In this document: positions 1 through 5,993 of the stretch, piece by piece
Layout of the letters: each line of letters opens with the position of its first letter
How positions within the stretch are numbered: position 1 is the first letter of the stretch
Assembly: GCA_003155705.1 (NCBI GenBank)
Contig: PMEC01000119.1
Location: forward strand, 11,312 to 19,329
DNA: 8,018 nt
Source: Bacteroidales bacterium
GTDB taxonomy: Bacteria > Bacteroidota > Bacteroidia > Bacteroidales > VadinHA17
Direction of reading: 5' to 3'
Made by a program: the position numbers and the translations under genes
The notes under the pieces: generated by a model
The model's input: the letters and a program-made list of their open reading frames with translations, nothing else
The model's database searches: none
Told to the model about the DNA's origin: nothing

Positions 1-1501
1 GTGGTTTTAGCCTGATTGCGTTGTTAAAACAGAAAAGTGCATTATTAAGATCTCCCCACTTCCCGTATATACAACCGGCACCTTCATATACATCAGCCCG
101 CGGAGTTCCTGCTTTAATTGCAATTTTAAAATCTTCAAATGCTTTGTCTTCAAAATAATTTTGTGTTTGGGCGTTAGGCGCTTTTTCTGCTTTTTTCTCC
201 CAATAAATTCCCCTGATGCTTCTTGCTGTTTCCATTGCCGGGTATTTATCAATTACTTTGGACCATAAAGTCTCACTATTTCGCCATACGCTTGTCTGTC
301 TTCGTGCAAGGAATATCATTACAATAATAAAAACACATGTAAAAACAAATATCGGAATTCGCTTTAACATGACTTTGTCGCCAATAAGCATAGCCGGAAT
401 AAAAGCCAGGCCAATATATGGCAGGTATGTGTACCTGTCTGCCATAATAGCGACTCCGACTGATATTAATTGCAGAACCATAATTATTGTTACAAGAAAA
501 AATCCCATTCCGAATACGAACAATTTGGTCTTTCTTAGTGAATAAGCGACCAGCACCGAAAGCAAAATAAATGCAAATGGCGCCAGCTTAAGCAAGAGAC
601 CTATTGTGGCAGTATCATATTCTGCTTGTGAGGGGTACGGGTAAATGGCAAGCTGATTTCCAGGGAAAAAGAACTTTACTATGTACATTAAAAACCCATA
701 GGTGGCGAATTGTATCCTGTGTAAAATAGTAAAGGTGTTTAATTTATTTATGGAAATTGCCACTATTCCAAAAATCAGAGAAGTCACGAAAAATGGGATC
801 AGCGGTATTATATTTTTTAATGAAATTGTCTCTTTTATTGATTCTTTCACTTGATTATTACCAGTTGGCTGATATTGCCAGAATTTAATGAGCAGTAAAA
901 CCAAAGGGAATACCACGGCCATTGCTTTGGATAAGCAGGAAATAACAAAGAGGGCAAATGTGGCCGCCAGCCAGATAAATTTTTTTTTATTATTATCTGT
1001 TACATTAAGGTACTTTATGTAAGTAATTAAACCGGATAAGAAGAAAAATGTATATAGAACATCTTTTCTCTCCGAGATCCAGGCAACAGATTCAACATGC
1101 ATAGGATGCACACCGAATAAAGCCGCCACAATAAATGCAACTAATACCTTTTTTTTACTTAGAAAGTAGATTAAAATAAAAACCAGCAGGGTGTTTAATA
1201 TGTGAATAATAACATTCCACCTGATAAACGGTGCCGGAGATATTCCTTCCGGACAATTGCTGCATTTATTGTTATTCCATCTTAAAGTCAGAATTGTAAG
1301 AGGATGATAATTTAAAGACACCGTCTTGGTAAATACTTCCTTCAACGTGGTTTCTTCTGGATTTCTGACAAGATTATTATCAACCACATAGGTATAATCG
1401 TCCCAATCAACAAAATTATTATCAAACGATTCCCAAAAGGTTACCAGTACCAGAATTGTTAAAAGAAATATTGCAGGAATCAAGATGACGGTCTTACGCA
1501 T
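1..1501 (-). CDS. TMTC-like GT-C family membrane protein with C-terminal TPRs (3' end cut by window edge)
   Basis: An open frame of 500 codons starts at ATG 1501 and runs off base 1, so the C-terminus is missing. Seen: an N-terminal membrane helix (about residues 4-22), then an acidic first-loop motif DWDDYTY (32-38), where GT-C glycosyltransferases place their catalytic Asp. Next comes YHPLTIL (65-71), the motif HPMHVESVAWISERKD (132-147), several further hydrophobic helices to about residue 400, and MADRYTYLPYIGL (353-365). TPR-like helices follow; the repeat at about 469-500 has the A-x-Y-G-x-W-G-x-L-x-x-A pattern and continues past the edge. This order matches the TMTC/DUF1736 family; eukaryotic TMTCs are protein O-mannosyltransferases acting across a membrane. 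By inference this is a lipid-linked-sugar-dependent protein glycosyltransferase of the inner membrane; donor and targets are unknown. No upstream ATG: a TGA stop lies about 11 codons before the start. There is no Shine-Dalgarno or clear promoter in the 50 bases before it, so it may be read through from the thioredoxin-like gene. A loop CxxC (C80, C83) is unusual. Confidence 0.85.
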   Translation of the reverse strand, partial: MRKTVILIPAIFLLTILVLVTFWESFDNNFVDWDDYTYVVDNNLVRNPEETTLKEVFTKTVSLNYHPLTILTLRWNNNKCSNCPEGISPAPFIRWNVIIHILNTLLVFILIYFLSKKKVLVAFIVAALFGVHPMHVESVAWISERKDVLYTFFFLSGLITYIKYLNVTDNNKKKFIWLAATFALFVISCLSKAMAVVFPLVLLLIKFWQYQPTGNNQVKESIKETISLKNIIPLIPFFVTSLIFGIVAISINKLNTFTILHRIQFATYGFLMYIVKFFFPGNQLAIYPYPSQAEYDTATIGLLLKLAPFAFILLSVLVAYSLRKTKLFVFGMGFFLVTIIMVLQLISVGVAIMADRYTYLPYIGLAFIPAMLIGDKVMLKRIPIFVFTCVFIIVMIFLARRQTSVWRNSETLWSKVIDKYPAMETARSIRGIYWEKKAEKAPNAQTQNYFEDKAFEDFKIAIKAGTPRADVYEGAGCIYGKWGDLNNALFCFNNAIRLKP

Positions 1502-1551
1502 AATAATCAAATCGGTTGAAAATTTACGATATCCTCAGTAATTATAAAATG

Positions 1552-2133
1552 TCAGACAAGATCGCAGGCATCGGGAGGCATCCAATGGGCGTCTTTGCCA
1601 TCCCACTTGATATTGCAGCCGATTGGATTTGTGATCGATACAGATATTTGTTTTTCCCCGGTGAGCTCATCCAGAACCATATCCAGATTATTTATTGTCA
1701 TCCTTGATGTATCCCTCGGACTGTCCATTCCCCTTCCGGTATAAACCAGCTTTCTTTCTTCATCAAAAACGAAAAAATGCGGCGTTCTGAGAGCTCCGTA
1801 TTCCCGCGCAACATTCTGGTCTTTGTCGTAAAGATATACCCATGGAAATTTATATTTCTCCATCCTTGTGACCATATTGGGAAAACTGTCTTCGGGGTGG
1901 GTATTTTCGCTGTTTGAATTGATTGCAACAAATCCAACTCCCAATGGTTTGTATTTTTCTGCAGTCCCTCTTGTAACTTCATCTGAACCAATTACATAAG
2001 GACAATGATTACAGGTAAAGAATACTACCAGATATTTATAACTGCTGAAATCTGCAAGGCTGTACTTTTTCCCGTCTGTTGCGGGCAAGCTGAATTTTAT
2101 GGCTTTTTCGCCGGGTTGTAATGTAAATGCCAT
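1552..2133 (-). CDS. Thioredoxin-fold protein (AhpC/TSA-redoxin type, CNHC active site)
   Basis: 193 residues. Seen: [20 protein letters not shown] near the N-terminus (5-24), the usual opening strand of the redoxin/AhpC-TSA fold; CNHCPYV with the redox pair C41 and C44; VAINSN (69-74); [19 protein letters not shown] (96-114); [10 protein letters not shown] (116-124 and on) with the cis-proline P118 that faces the CxxC in thioredoxin folds; [11 protein letters not shown] (131-141); and a C-terminal IGCNIKW (171-177). This is a known family of stand-alone cytoplasmic thioredoxin-like proteins of about 190 residues, common in bacteria including Bacteroidetes; specific substrates are not established. 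There is no signal peptide. Expected role: thiol-disulfide exchange or peroxide reduction. Two more cysteines (C173, C190) could take part in regeneration. ATG 2133 puts the start directly at the conserved N-terminal motif. It lies 82 bases after the membrane-protein gene and 50 bases before the TMTC-like gene, all on the same strand. Confidence 0.88.
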   Translation of the reverse strand: MAFTLQPGEKAIKFSLPATDGKKYSLADFSSYKYLVVFFTCNHCPYVIGSDEVTRGTAEKYKPLGVGFVAINSNSENTHPEDSFPNMVTRMEKYKFPWVYLYDKDQNVAREYGALRTPHFFVFDEERKLVYTGRGMDSPRDTSRMTINNLDMVLDELTGEKQISVSITNPIGCNIKWDGKDAHWMPPDACDLV

Positions 2134-2172
2134 ATTATTAAATTATTAAAAATTTATTGTTTTTCAATTACT

Positions 2173-2188
2173 GTTGGCTTTAGCCAAC
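2173..2188. repeat. Perfect 16-base palindromic hairpin in the gap between two minus-strand genes
   Basis: GTTGGCTTTAGCCAAC forms a perfect inverted repeat: a six-pair GC-containing stem (GTTGGC/GCCAAC) with a four-base loop TTTA. It is in the 82-base gap between the membrane-protein gene and the thioredoxin-like gene. On the transcribed (minus) strand it is not followed by a T tract, so it is a poor intrinsic terminator. It could be a REP-type dispersed palindrome, an mRNA-stabilising hairpin at the 3' end of the upstream cistron, or an attenuator. Only one copy is in this window. Confidence 0.55.
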
Positions 2189-2215
2189 GACGGATAGTGC
2201 TCATTTACAAGAACT

Positions 2216-2677
2216 TTAGTCCTGAATCATGGGGCCGATTTCATTCTTCATGAGTTTTACATAAAATTTCATATATCGCAGACCCGACAGAAAAAGAGCC
2301 AGGCCAATCCCGTTATACAAAACCGATAAAAATTGTTTTGGAATGGCAGAATGACGAAGAGTAATACCCATCGAAACCATTATTATGACAATAAAATAAC
2401 TCCGCCATGTCATGAAAGAAAAAACACATTTTTTTTCAGTCAATGGAAGCAGTCGGTTTAAATTCTTTTCAGCGATTTTGATGAATCCCCAAAAGTGTAT
2501 TGGCATCGCAGCAATAAAACCGCATAAATATAAAATTAATTTCCCCGAACCTTCATATTTATTAAGCCATGAGATTGCAAACGCAATCAGCATGATCCCT
2601 ACGCCACACCACATTAGACCGGCAAGAAGAACCAGAATTTTCTTATCAACAGCCGGACTGAGTTTTGCTAAATCCAT
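2216..2677 (-). CDS. Uncharacterised small integral membrane protein (about four helices)
   Basis: 153 residues. Seen: a short polar N-terminus MDLAKLSPAVDKK, then four hydrophobic segments at about 14-37, 46-66, 92-107 and 116-135. Recognisable blocks are LAGLMWCGVGIMLIAFAISWL (19-39), a polar link KIAEKNLNRLL (67-77), EKKCVFSFMTWRSY (81-94) and LRHSAIPK (107-114), the last a charged motif between helices 3 and 4. From memory, similar proteins occur in varied bacteria as conserved unknowns; I know no function and assign none. The R108-H109 pair and the fully membrane-embedded layout are the features worth testing. The gene is first in a probable three-gene minus-strand run and has a good TAnnTTTG box about 50 bases upstream. 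It is divergent from the Nramp transporter across 162 bases, which might mean shared control but does not prove it. No Shine-Dalgarno before ATG 2677. Confidence 0.8.
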   Translation of the reverse strand: MDLAKLSPAVDKKILVLLAGLMWCGVGIMLIAFAISWLNKYEGSGKLILYLCGFIAAMPIHFWGFIKIAEKNLNRLLPLTEKKCVFSFMTWRSYFIVIIMVSMGITLRHSAIPKQFLSVLYNGIGLALFLSGLRYMKFYVKLMKNEIGPMIQD

Positions 2678-2728
2678 AATTTCTTATTCAACTTTTGCAA
2701 GCCGGAATGGCTTTTTTTGTATTTTTTT

Positions 2729-2736
2729 CAAATGTA
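2729..2736 (-). promoter_or_regulatory. Bacteroidetes-type -7 promoter box for the membrane-protein gene
   Basis: Read on the minus strand this is TACATTTG, a perfect match to the Bacteroidetes -7 consensus TAnnTTTG. It lies 51 bases upstream of ATG 2677, giving a predicted 5' leader of roughly 45 bases. A clear TTTG at -33 is not visible; the best candidate is TTTA, at a slightly long spacing. The leader contains a short hairpin, AAGCC/GGCTT (around 2699-2713). Confidence 0.5.
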
Positions 2737-2797
2737 TTATAAAAGAACTAATGTTCGCTTAAATGTCTGTCATTAATGTTATTTATTAATCATTGTT

Positions 2798-2805
2798 TAT
2801 ATTTG
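2798..2805 (+). promoter_or_regulatory. Bacteroidetes-type -7 promoter box for the Nramp-patatin operon
   Basis: TATATTTG is a perfect match to TAnnTTTG, 34 bases before the Nramp ATG, so the predicted leader is about 25-30 bases. No good -33 TTTG is seen. Immediately upstream the short palindrome ATTAAT occurs twice (2772-2777 and 2785-2790), 13 bases apart, where a repressor could block the promoter; this is AT-rich DNA and may be chance. Confidence 0.5.
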
Positions 2806-2839
2806 TTGCATCGCCGGAACAGGTGTTAACTTACATAAG

Positions 2840-4129
2840 ATGTGGACAAAATTTTCTACGGGGTTGACCAATTTATTAAGTGATTTTAAAAGAAAGGATC
2901 ACAAGCCGGTTTTTGGTGCGCTCGATATTTTTAAATATATCGGTCCGGGATTGCTCGTGACTATTGGTTTTATAGATCCCGGCAACTGGGCTGCAAATTT
3001 AGCGATTGGTTCGGCTTTTGGTTATTCTTTGCTTTGGGTAATTACTCTTTCGACAATTATGCTCATTGTCTTGCAGCATAATGTGGCCCATTTAGGAATT
3101 GTCACAGGTTTGTGTCTTTCAGAGGCAGCAACAATATATTTAAAACCGGGTGTTTCAAAGGCTGTATTATCCTCTGCCGTACTTGCGTCTGTCTCAACAT
3201 CTCTGGCAGAAATTCTTGGCGGTGCCATTGCATTAAATATGTTGTTTAATATTCCGGTTAAAATCGGTGCCGTTTTAGTAACTGCCTTCGTGATCATTAT
3301 GCTTCTGACCAACTCTTATAATAAAATTGAAAAGTGGATTATTGGTTTTGTTTCAATTATCGGTCTCTCTTTTCTTTATGAGTTATTTTTAGTAAAAGTC
3401 GACTGGGTTGCAGTTGCTATCTCCTGCGTGAAACCGGTTATTCCTGATGGTTCTATATTATTGCTGATGAGTGTTTTGGGCGCTGTGGTTATGCCGCATA
3501 ATCTTTTTCTTCATTCAGAAATTATTCAAAGCCGCCAATGGAATTTGAAGGACCCTCTTGTCATTAAAAAACAGCTTAAATTTGAGTTTGCAGATACTCT
3601 TTTTTCAATGATTGTCGGTTGGGCAATTAATAGCGCAATGATAATTCTCGCTGCCGCGACTTTTTTTCATAATAACATAAAAGTTGATGAATTGCAGCAA
3701 GCCCAAAACCTTCTTCATCCGCTTCTGGGAAAGAGCGCTGCAATTATTTTTGCAATTGCTCTTCTGTTTTCCGGAATCGCCTCATCAATCACTTCGGCAA
3801 TAGCCGGAGGGTCCATCTTCTCCGGGTTATACAAAGAACCCTATAATATCCTTGACAACCATACGCGGACAGGAATCGTGATATCTCTTCTTGGCGCATT
3901 GGTAATTATCTTTTTTATTGGGGATCCTTTCAAAGCGCTAATTCTTTCACAGGTTATTCTAAGTATCCAGCTTCCATTTACGGTCTTACTTCAAATTTAT
4001 CTTACCTCTTCAAAAAAAGTAATGGGTAAATATGCAAACGGCCCTTATCTTATTTTCTCATTATCTGTTATTGCTGTTATTGTAACTTTTTTTAACATAA
4101 AGCTTCTGATTGAACTTCTTTTTCATTAA
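2840..4129 (+). CDS. Nramp-family divalent metal (Mn2+/Fe2+) transporter
   Basis: 429 residues, a full-length Nramp. Seen: eleven or so membrane helices. Helix 1 has the family signature GFIDPGNWAANLA, giving metal ligands D46 and N49. Helix 3 has AEILGGAIALNMLFNIP (123-139). Helix 6 has GAVVMPHNLFLHS (214-226), giving A215 and the metal-binding M218 next to the P-H-N turn. A later helix has LILSQVILSIQLPF (367-380), with conserved Q371. In characterised Nramps the D, N, A and M ligands bind Mn2+, Fe2+ and other transition metals, and the Met excludes Ca2+ and Mg2+; since M218 is present, this is not the Mg2+-type (NRMT) branch. The role is proton-coupled metal import across the inner membrane. 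Which metal dominates cannot be told from sequence, so mntH is not assigned. ATG 2840 is preceded only by in-frame non-start codons and no Shine-Dalgarno. The patatin gene follows after 21 bases. Confidence 0.95.
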   Translation: MWTKFSTGLTNLLSDFKRKDHKPVFGALDIFKYIGPGLLVTIGFIDPGNWAANLAIGSAFGYSLLWVITLSTIMLIVLQHNVAHLGIVTGLCLSEAATIYLKPGVSKAVLSSAVLASVSTSLAEILGGAIALNMLFNIPVKIGAVLVTAFVIIMLLTNSYNKIEKWIIGFVSIIGLSFLYELFLVKVDWVAVAISCVKPVIPDGSILLLMSVLGAVVMPHNLFLHSEIIQSRQWNLKDPLVIKKQLKFEFADTLFSMIVGWAINSAMIILAAATFFHNNIKVDELQQAQNLLHPLLGKSAAIIFAIALLFSGIASSITSAIAGGSIFSGLYKEPYNILDNHTRTGIVISLLGALVIIFFIGDPFKALILSQVILSIQLPFTVLLQIYLTSSKKVMGKYANGPYLIFSLSVIAVIVTFFNIKLLIELLFH

Positions 4130-4150
4130 AGAAAATTATGTCTTGCAGTC

Positions 4151-4933
4151 ATGTCAAAAGATAAATATAAAATAGGACTGGTCCTCAGTGGCGGCGGGGC
4201 AAGAGGTTTTGCTCATCTTGGAGTAATTCAGGCACTGAATGAAGCCGGTATTTTTCCTGATGTTATTTCCGGAACCAGCGCCGGGGCAATTGCAGGCGCA
4301 TTATATGCAGATGGATACTCGCCAAAAGAGATCCTTAATCTTACCAATTCAACCAGCCGGTTGCGTTATATCAGACCTACAGTTCCAAAAGACGGGCTTT
4401 TGCAAATAGCCGGAATGGTTAGAATTCTCAGGAACAACCTCCGTGCAAAAATTTTTGAGGAACTTAAAATACCACTGTTTGTGGCGGCAACAGATCTTAA
4501 CAATGGCCGGGTCGACTACTTTTGTTCAGGAGAATTATTGAATGCTGTAATTGCTTCTGCAAGCATACCCGTTCTTTTTAAGCCAGTTGTTCTTGATAAC
4601 AAACATTATGTTGATGGCGGTGTCCTTGATAATCTTCCAATCAAGCCCATAGAAAACAGCTGTCGTTTTATTATTGGCTCTTTTGTTAATCCGACAGGAT
4701 ATCAGGAAAATGTTACCAATCTTATAAATATTGCGGAAAGATCTTTTTTGCTCAGCATGTCAAAAGAGGTAGGGGAAAAAGCAAAAAAGTTTGATCTGTT
4801 CATCGCTCCTCCCTCATTACGTAATTATAAAATACTCGATCCGGAAAAAGCCGAAGAAGTATACGCGGTTGGATATAATGCAACTAAAGAAAAACTGAAA
4901 TCTGTAAATATTAAATCTATTCTTTCGTCTTGA
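4151..4933 (+). CDS. Patatin-like phospholipase, RssA/NTE type
   Basis: 260 residues. Seen: the oxyanion loop GGGARG (14-19), the nucleophile elbow G-T-S-A-G (41-45) with catalytic Ser43, and the second dyad residue in VDGGVLDNLP (154-163), Asp155-Gly156. FVAATDLNNG (110-119) and ASASIPVLFKPV (136-147) are further conserved patatin blocks. All Ser-Asp dyad elements are intact. The family hydrolyses acyl esters of phospholipids or lysophospholipids; the closest type is the soluble bacterial RssA-like group, of which this is a short member (about 260 versus 300 residues). There is no signal peptide or membrane helix, so it is probably cytoplasmic and acts on the inner face of the membrane. It starts 21 bases after the Nramp stop, on the same strand with no promoter box between, so co-transcription is likely. 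An ATG at 4138 is out of frame and not used. The physiological substrate is unknown. Confidence 0.92.
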   Translation: MSKDKYKIGLVLSGGGARGFAHLGVIQALNEAGIFPDVISGTSAGAIAGALYADGYSPKEILNLTNSTSRLRYIRPTVPKDGLLQIAGMVRILRNNLRAKIFEELKIPLFVAATDLNNGRVDYFCSGELLNAVIASASIPVLFKPVVLDNKHYVDGGVLDNLPIKPIENSCRFIIGSFVNPTGYQENVTNLINIAERSFLLSMSKEVGEKAKKFDLFIAPPSLRNYKILDPEKAEEVYAVGYNATKEKLKSVNIKSILSS

Positions 4934-4995
4934 TTTTTCAAAAAATATAAAATAGCCGGAGCTAACCGAGAGATGCTGAAAAAGTTAAAATCCTT

Positions 4996-5013
4996 TTAAA
5001 AAGACCTTTTTAA
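4996..5013. terminator. AT-rich palindrome between convergent patatin and nfo genes, possible bidirectional terminator
   Basis: TTAAAAAGACCTTTTTAA has perfect 8-base arms around AC and overlaps the nfo stop codon (TAA, read from 5012 to 5010). It lies in the only gap (76 bases) between two convergent genes. The second arm supplies a run of five T on either strand, as a bidirectional terminator would, but the stem is nearly all A-T and would be weak. No stronger hairpin with a T tract is visible in this gap. Confidence 0.35.
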
Positions 5014-5864
5014 TCAGTCCCCTTTTTTACAAGGGCATACAGTCTCCTTATTTCTTCCTCCCATAACGATTCATCAGGTGTTTCAAGTATGAGCGGCATG
5101 TTATCAAAACGAACATCATTCATAAGCATCATGAATACATCTTCACCCAGAAAACCTTTCCCTATATTTTCATGACGGTCAACTCTAGTCGCCAATTCTT
5201 TTTTTGAATCATTTATATGCATTCCCCGAAGGTATTTTAAACCTATAATTTTTTCGAATTGTCTGAATGTTTCAGTAAATCCGTCTGTTGTCTTTAGATT
5301 ATATCCTGAAGTATAGGCATGACATGTATCTATGCAAACCCCGACACGTGATTTATCTTCAACTTTTTCGATAATGAAACTCAGATGCTCAAATTTATAA
5401 CCGAGATTTGATCCCTGTCCTGCTGTGTTTTCAATTACAGCAGTAACTCCTTTTGTCTTGTCAAGAACAATATTTATCGATTCGGCAATTATTTTCAGAG
5501 ACTCCTCCTCCCCTATTTGTTTAAGGTGGCTGCCAGGATGAAAATTCAGCCGGTCAAGGCCAAGTTGTTCACAACGCTGCATCTCATCAAGGAAAGATTT
5601 TCTCGATTTTTCCAGTGGTTCCTTTTCCGGATGTCCCAGGTTTATGAGGTAGCTGTCGTGAGGAAGAATCTGAAATGGCTGATAATCAAATTTTTCACAA
5701 TTCTCGCGAAACTGTTTTATACTGGCTTTCGTCAATGGATTTGAAAACCATTGCCGTTGGTTTTTTGTAAACAGAGCAAATGCTCTGGCACCTATATTAT
5801 TGGCATTTACCGGAGCATTTTCAACGCCTCCGGAAGCGCTTACATGGGCACCCAGGTATTTCAT
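5010..5864 (-). CDS. nfo: Endonuclease IV (deoxyribonuclease IV, AP endonuclease)
   Basis: 284 residues, almost the same length as E. coli Nfo (285). Every one of the nine trinuclear zinc ligands falls at the E. coli position: H69, H109, E145, D179, H182, H216, D229, H231 and E261. Flanking signatures are GAHVSASGG (5-13), LNFHPGS (106-112), IENTAG (144-149), [10 protein letters not shown] (175-184), HINDSKK (216-222), DRHENIGKG (229-237) and LILETP (258-263). The enzyme cleaves DNA 5' of abasic sites and removes 3' blocking groups, leaving 3'-OH for repair synthesis in base-excision repair. It acts in the cytoplasm on chromosomal DNA. ATG 5862-5864 puts the start exactly at the conserved N-terminus; no Shine-Dalgarno is seen. 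It is convergent with the patatin gene and divergent from the coiled-coil protein gene (129 bases). No convincing promoter box of its own is visible; TAAATTTA in the gap is a partial match only. Confidence 0.97.
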   Translation of the reverse strand: MKYLGAHVSASGGVENAPVNANNIGARAFALFTKNQRQWFSNPLTKASIKQFRENCEKFDYQPFQILPHDSYLINLGHPEKEPLEKSRKSFLDEMQRCEQLGLDRLNFHPGSHLKQIGEEESLKIIAESINIVLDKTKGVTAVIENTAGQGSNLGYKFEHLSFIIEKVEDKSRVGVCIDTCHAYTSGYNLKTTDGFTETFRQFEKIIGLKYLRGMHINDSKKELATRVDRHENIGKGFLGEDVFMMLMNDVRFDNMPLILETPDESLWEEEIRRLYALVKKGTD

Positions 5865-5952
5865 ATGATTGGTTTATAAATAATTAACAAGTTCGTTTTC
5901 CTGTGTAAATTTAATCAATGGGACGGATAGTATAAAAATAATCGGATATTAT

Positions 5953-5960
5953 TAATTTTG
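5953..5960 (+). promoter_or_regulatory. Bacteroidetes-type -7 promoter box for the coiled-coil membrane protein gene
   Basis: TAATTTTG matches the -7 consensus TAnnTTTG exactly, 33 bases before ATG 5994, giving a leader of about 25-30 bases. Its last three bases are the TTG at 5958-5960 that would otherwise be the first start codon of the open frame. A promoter here would make that TTG start impossible and supports 5994. No -33 TTTG is evident. Confidence 0.5.
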
Positions 5961-5993
5961 TACGTTGAAAATCAAATTTTTAAATACTTCATA

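Noticed and set aside
216..545. Open frame of 109 codons on the plus strand
   Set aside because: It lies wholly inside the TMTC-like gene in antisense and has no recognisable protein features.
979..1156. Homopolymer runs of 9 T (980-988) and 8 T (1149-1156), read as A9 and A8 in the minus-strand gene, including an A-AAA-AAG slippery heptamer
   Set aside because: The reading frame is intact through both runs, and lysine codons in AT-rich DNA explain them. I see no stop just downstream in the shifted frame with a stimulatory structure that would suggest programmed frameshifting.
1516..1707. 63-codon plus-strand frame near the thioredoxin-like gene
   Set aside because: Mostly antisense to the real thioredoxin-like gene; no conserved features.
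2189..2198. GACGGATAGT shared between 2189-2198 and 5922-5931
   Set aside because: A 10-base match between two places in 8 kb is expected by chance many times over, and the flanks do not match.
2699..2727. AAGCC-GGAAT-GGCTT hairpin followed by a T run, terminator-like on the plus strand
   Set aside because: No plus-strand gene precedes it, and the stem is only five pairs. On the minus strand it is in the leader of the membrane-protein gene with no T tract after it.
5865..5952. Search for an nfo promoter box (TAAATTTA in the minus-strand reading)
   Set aside because: It lacks the final G of TAnnTTTG and has no partner at -33, so it is too weak to call.
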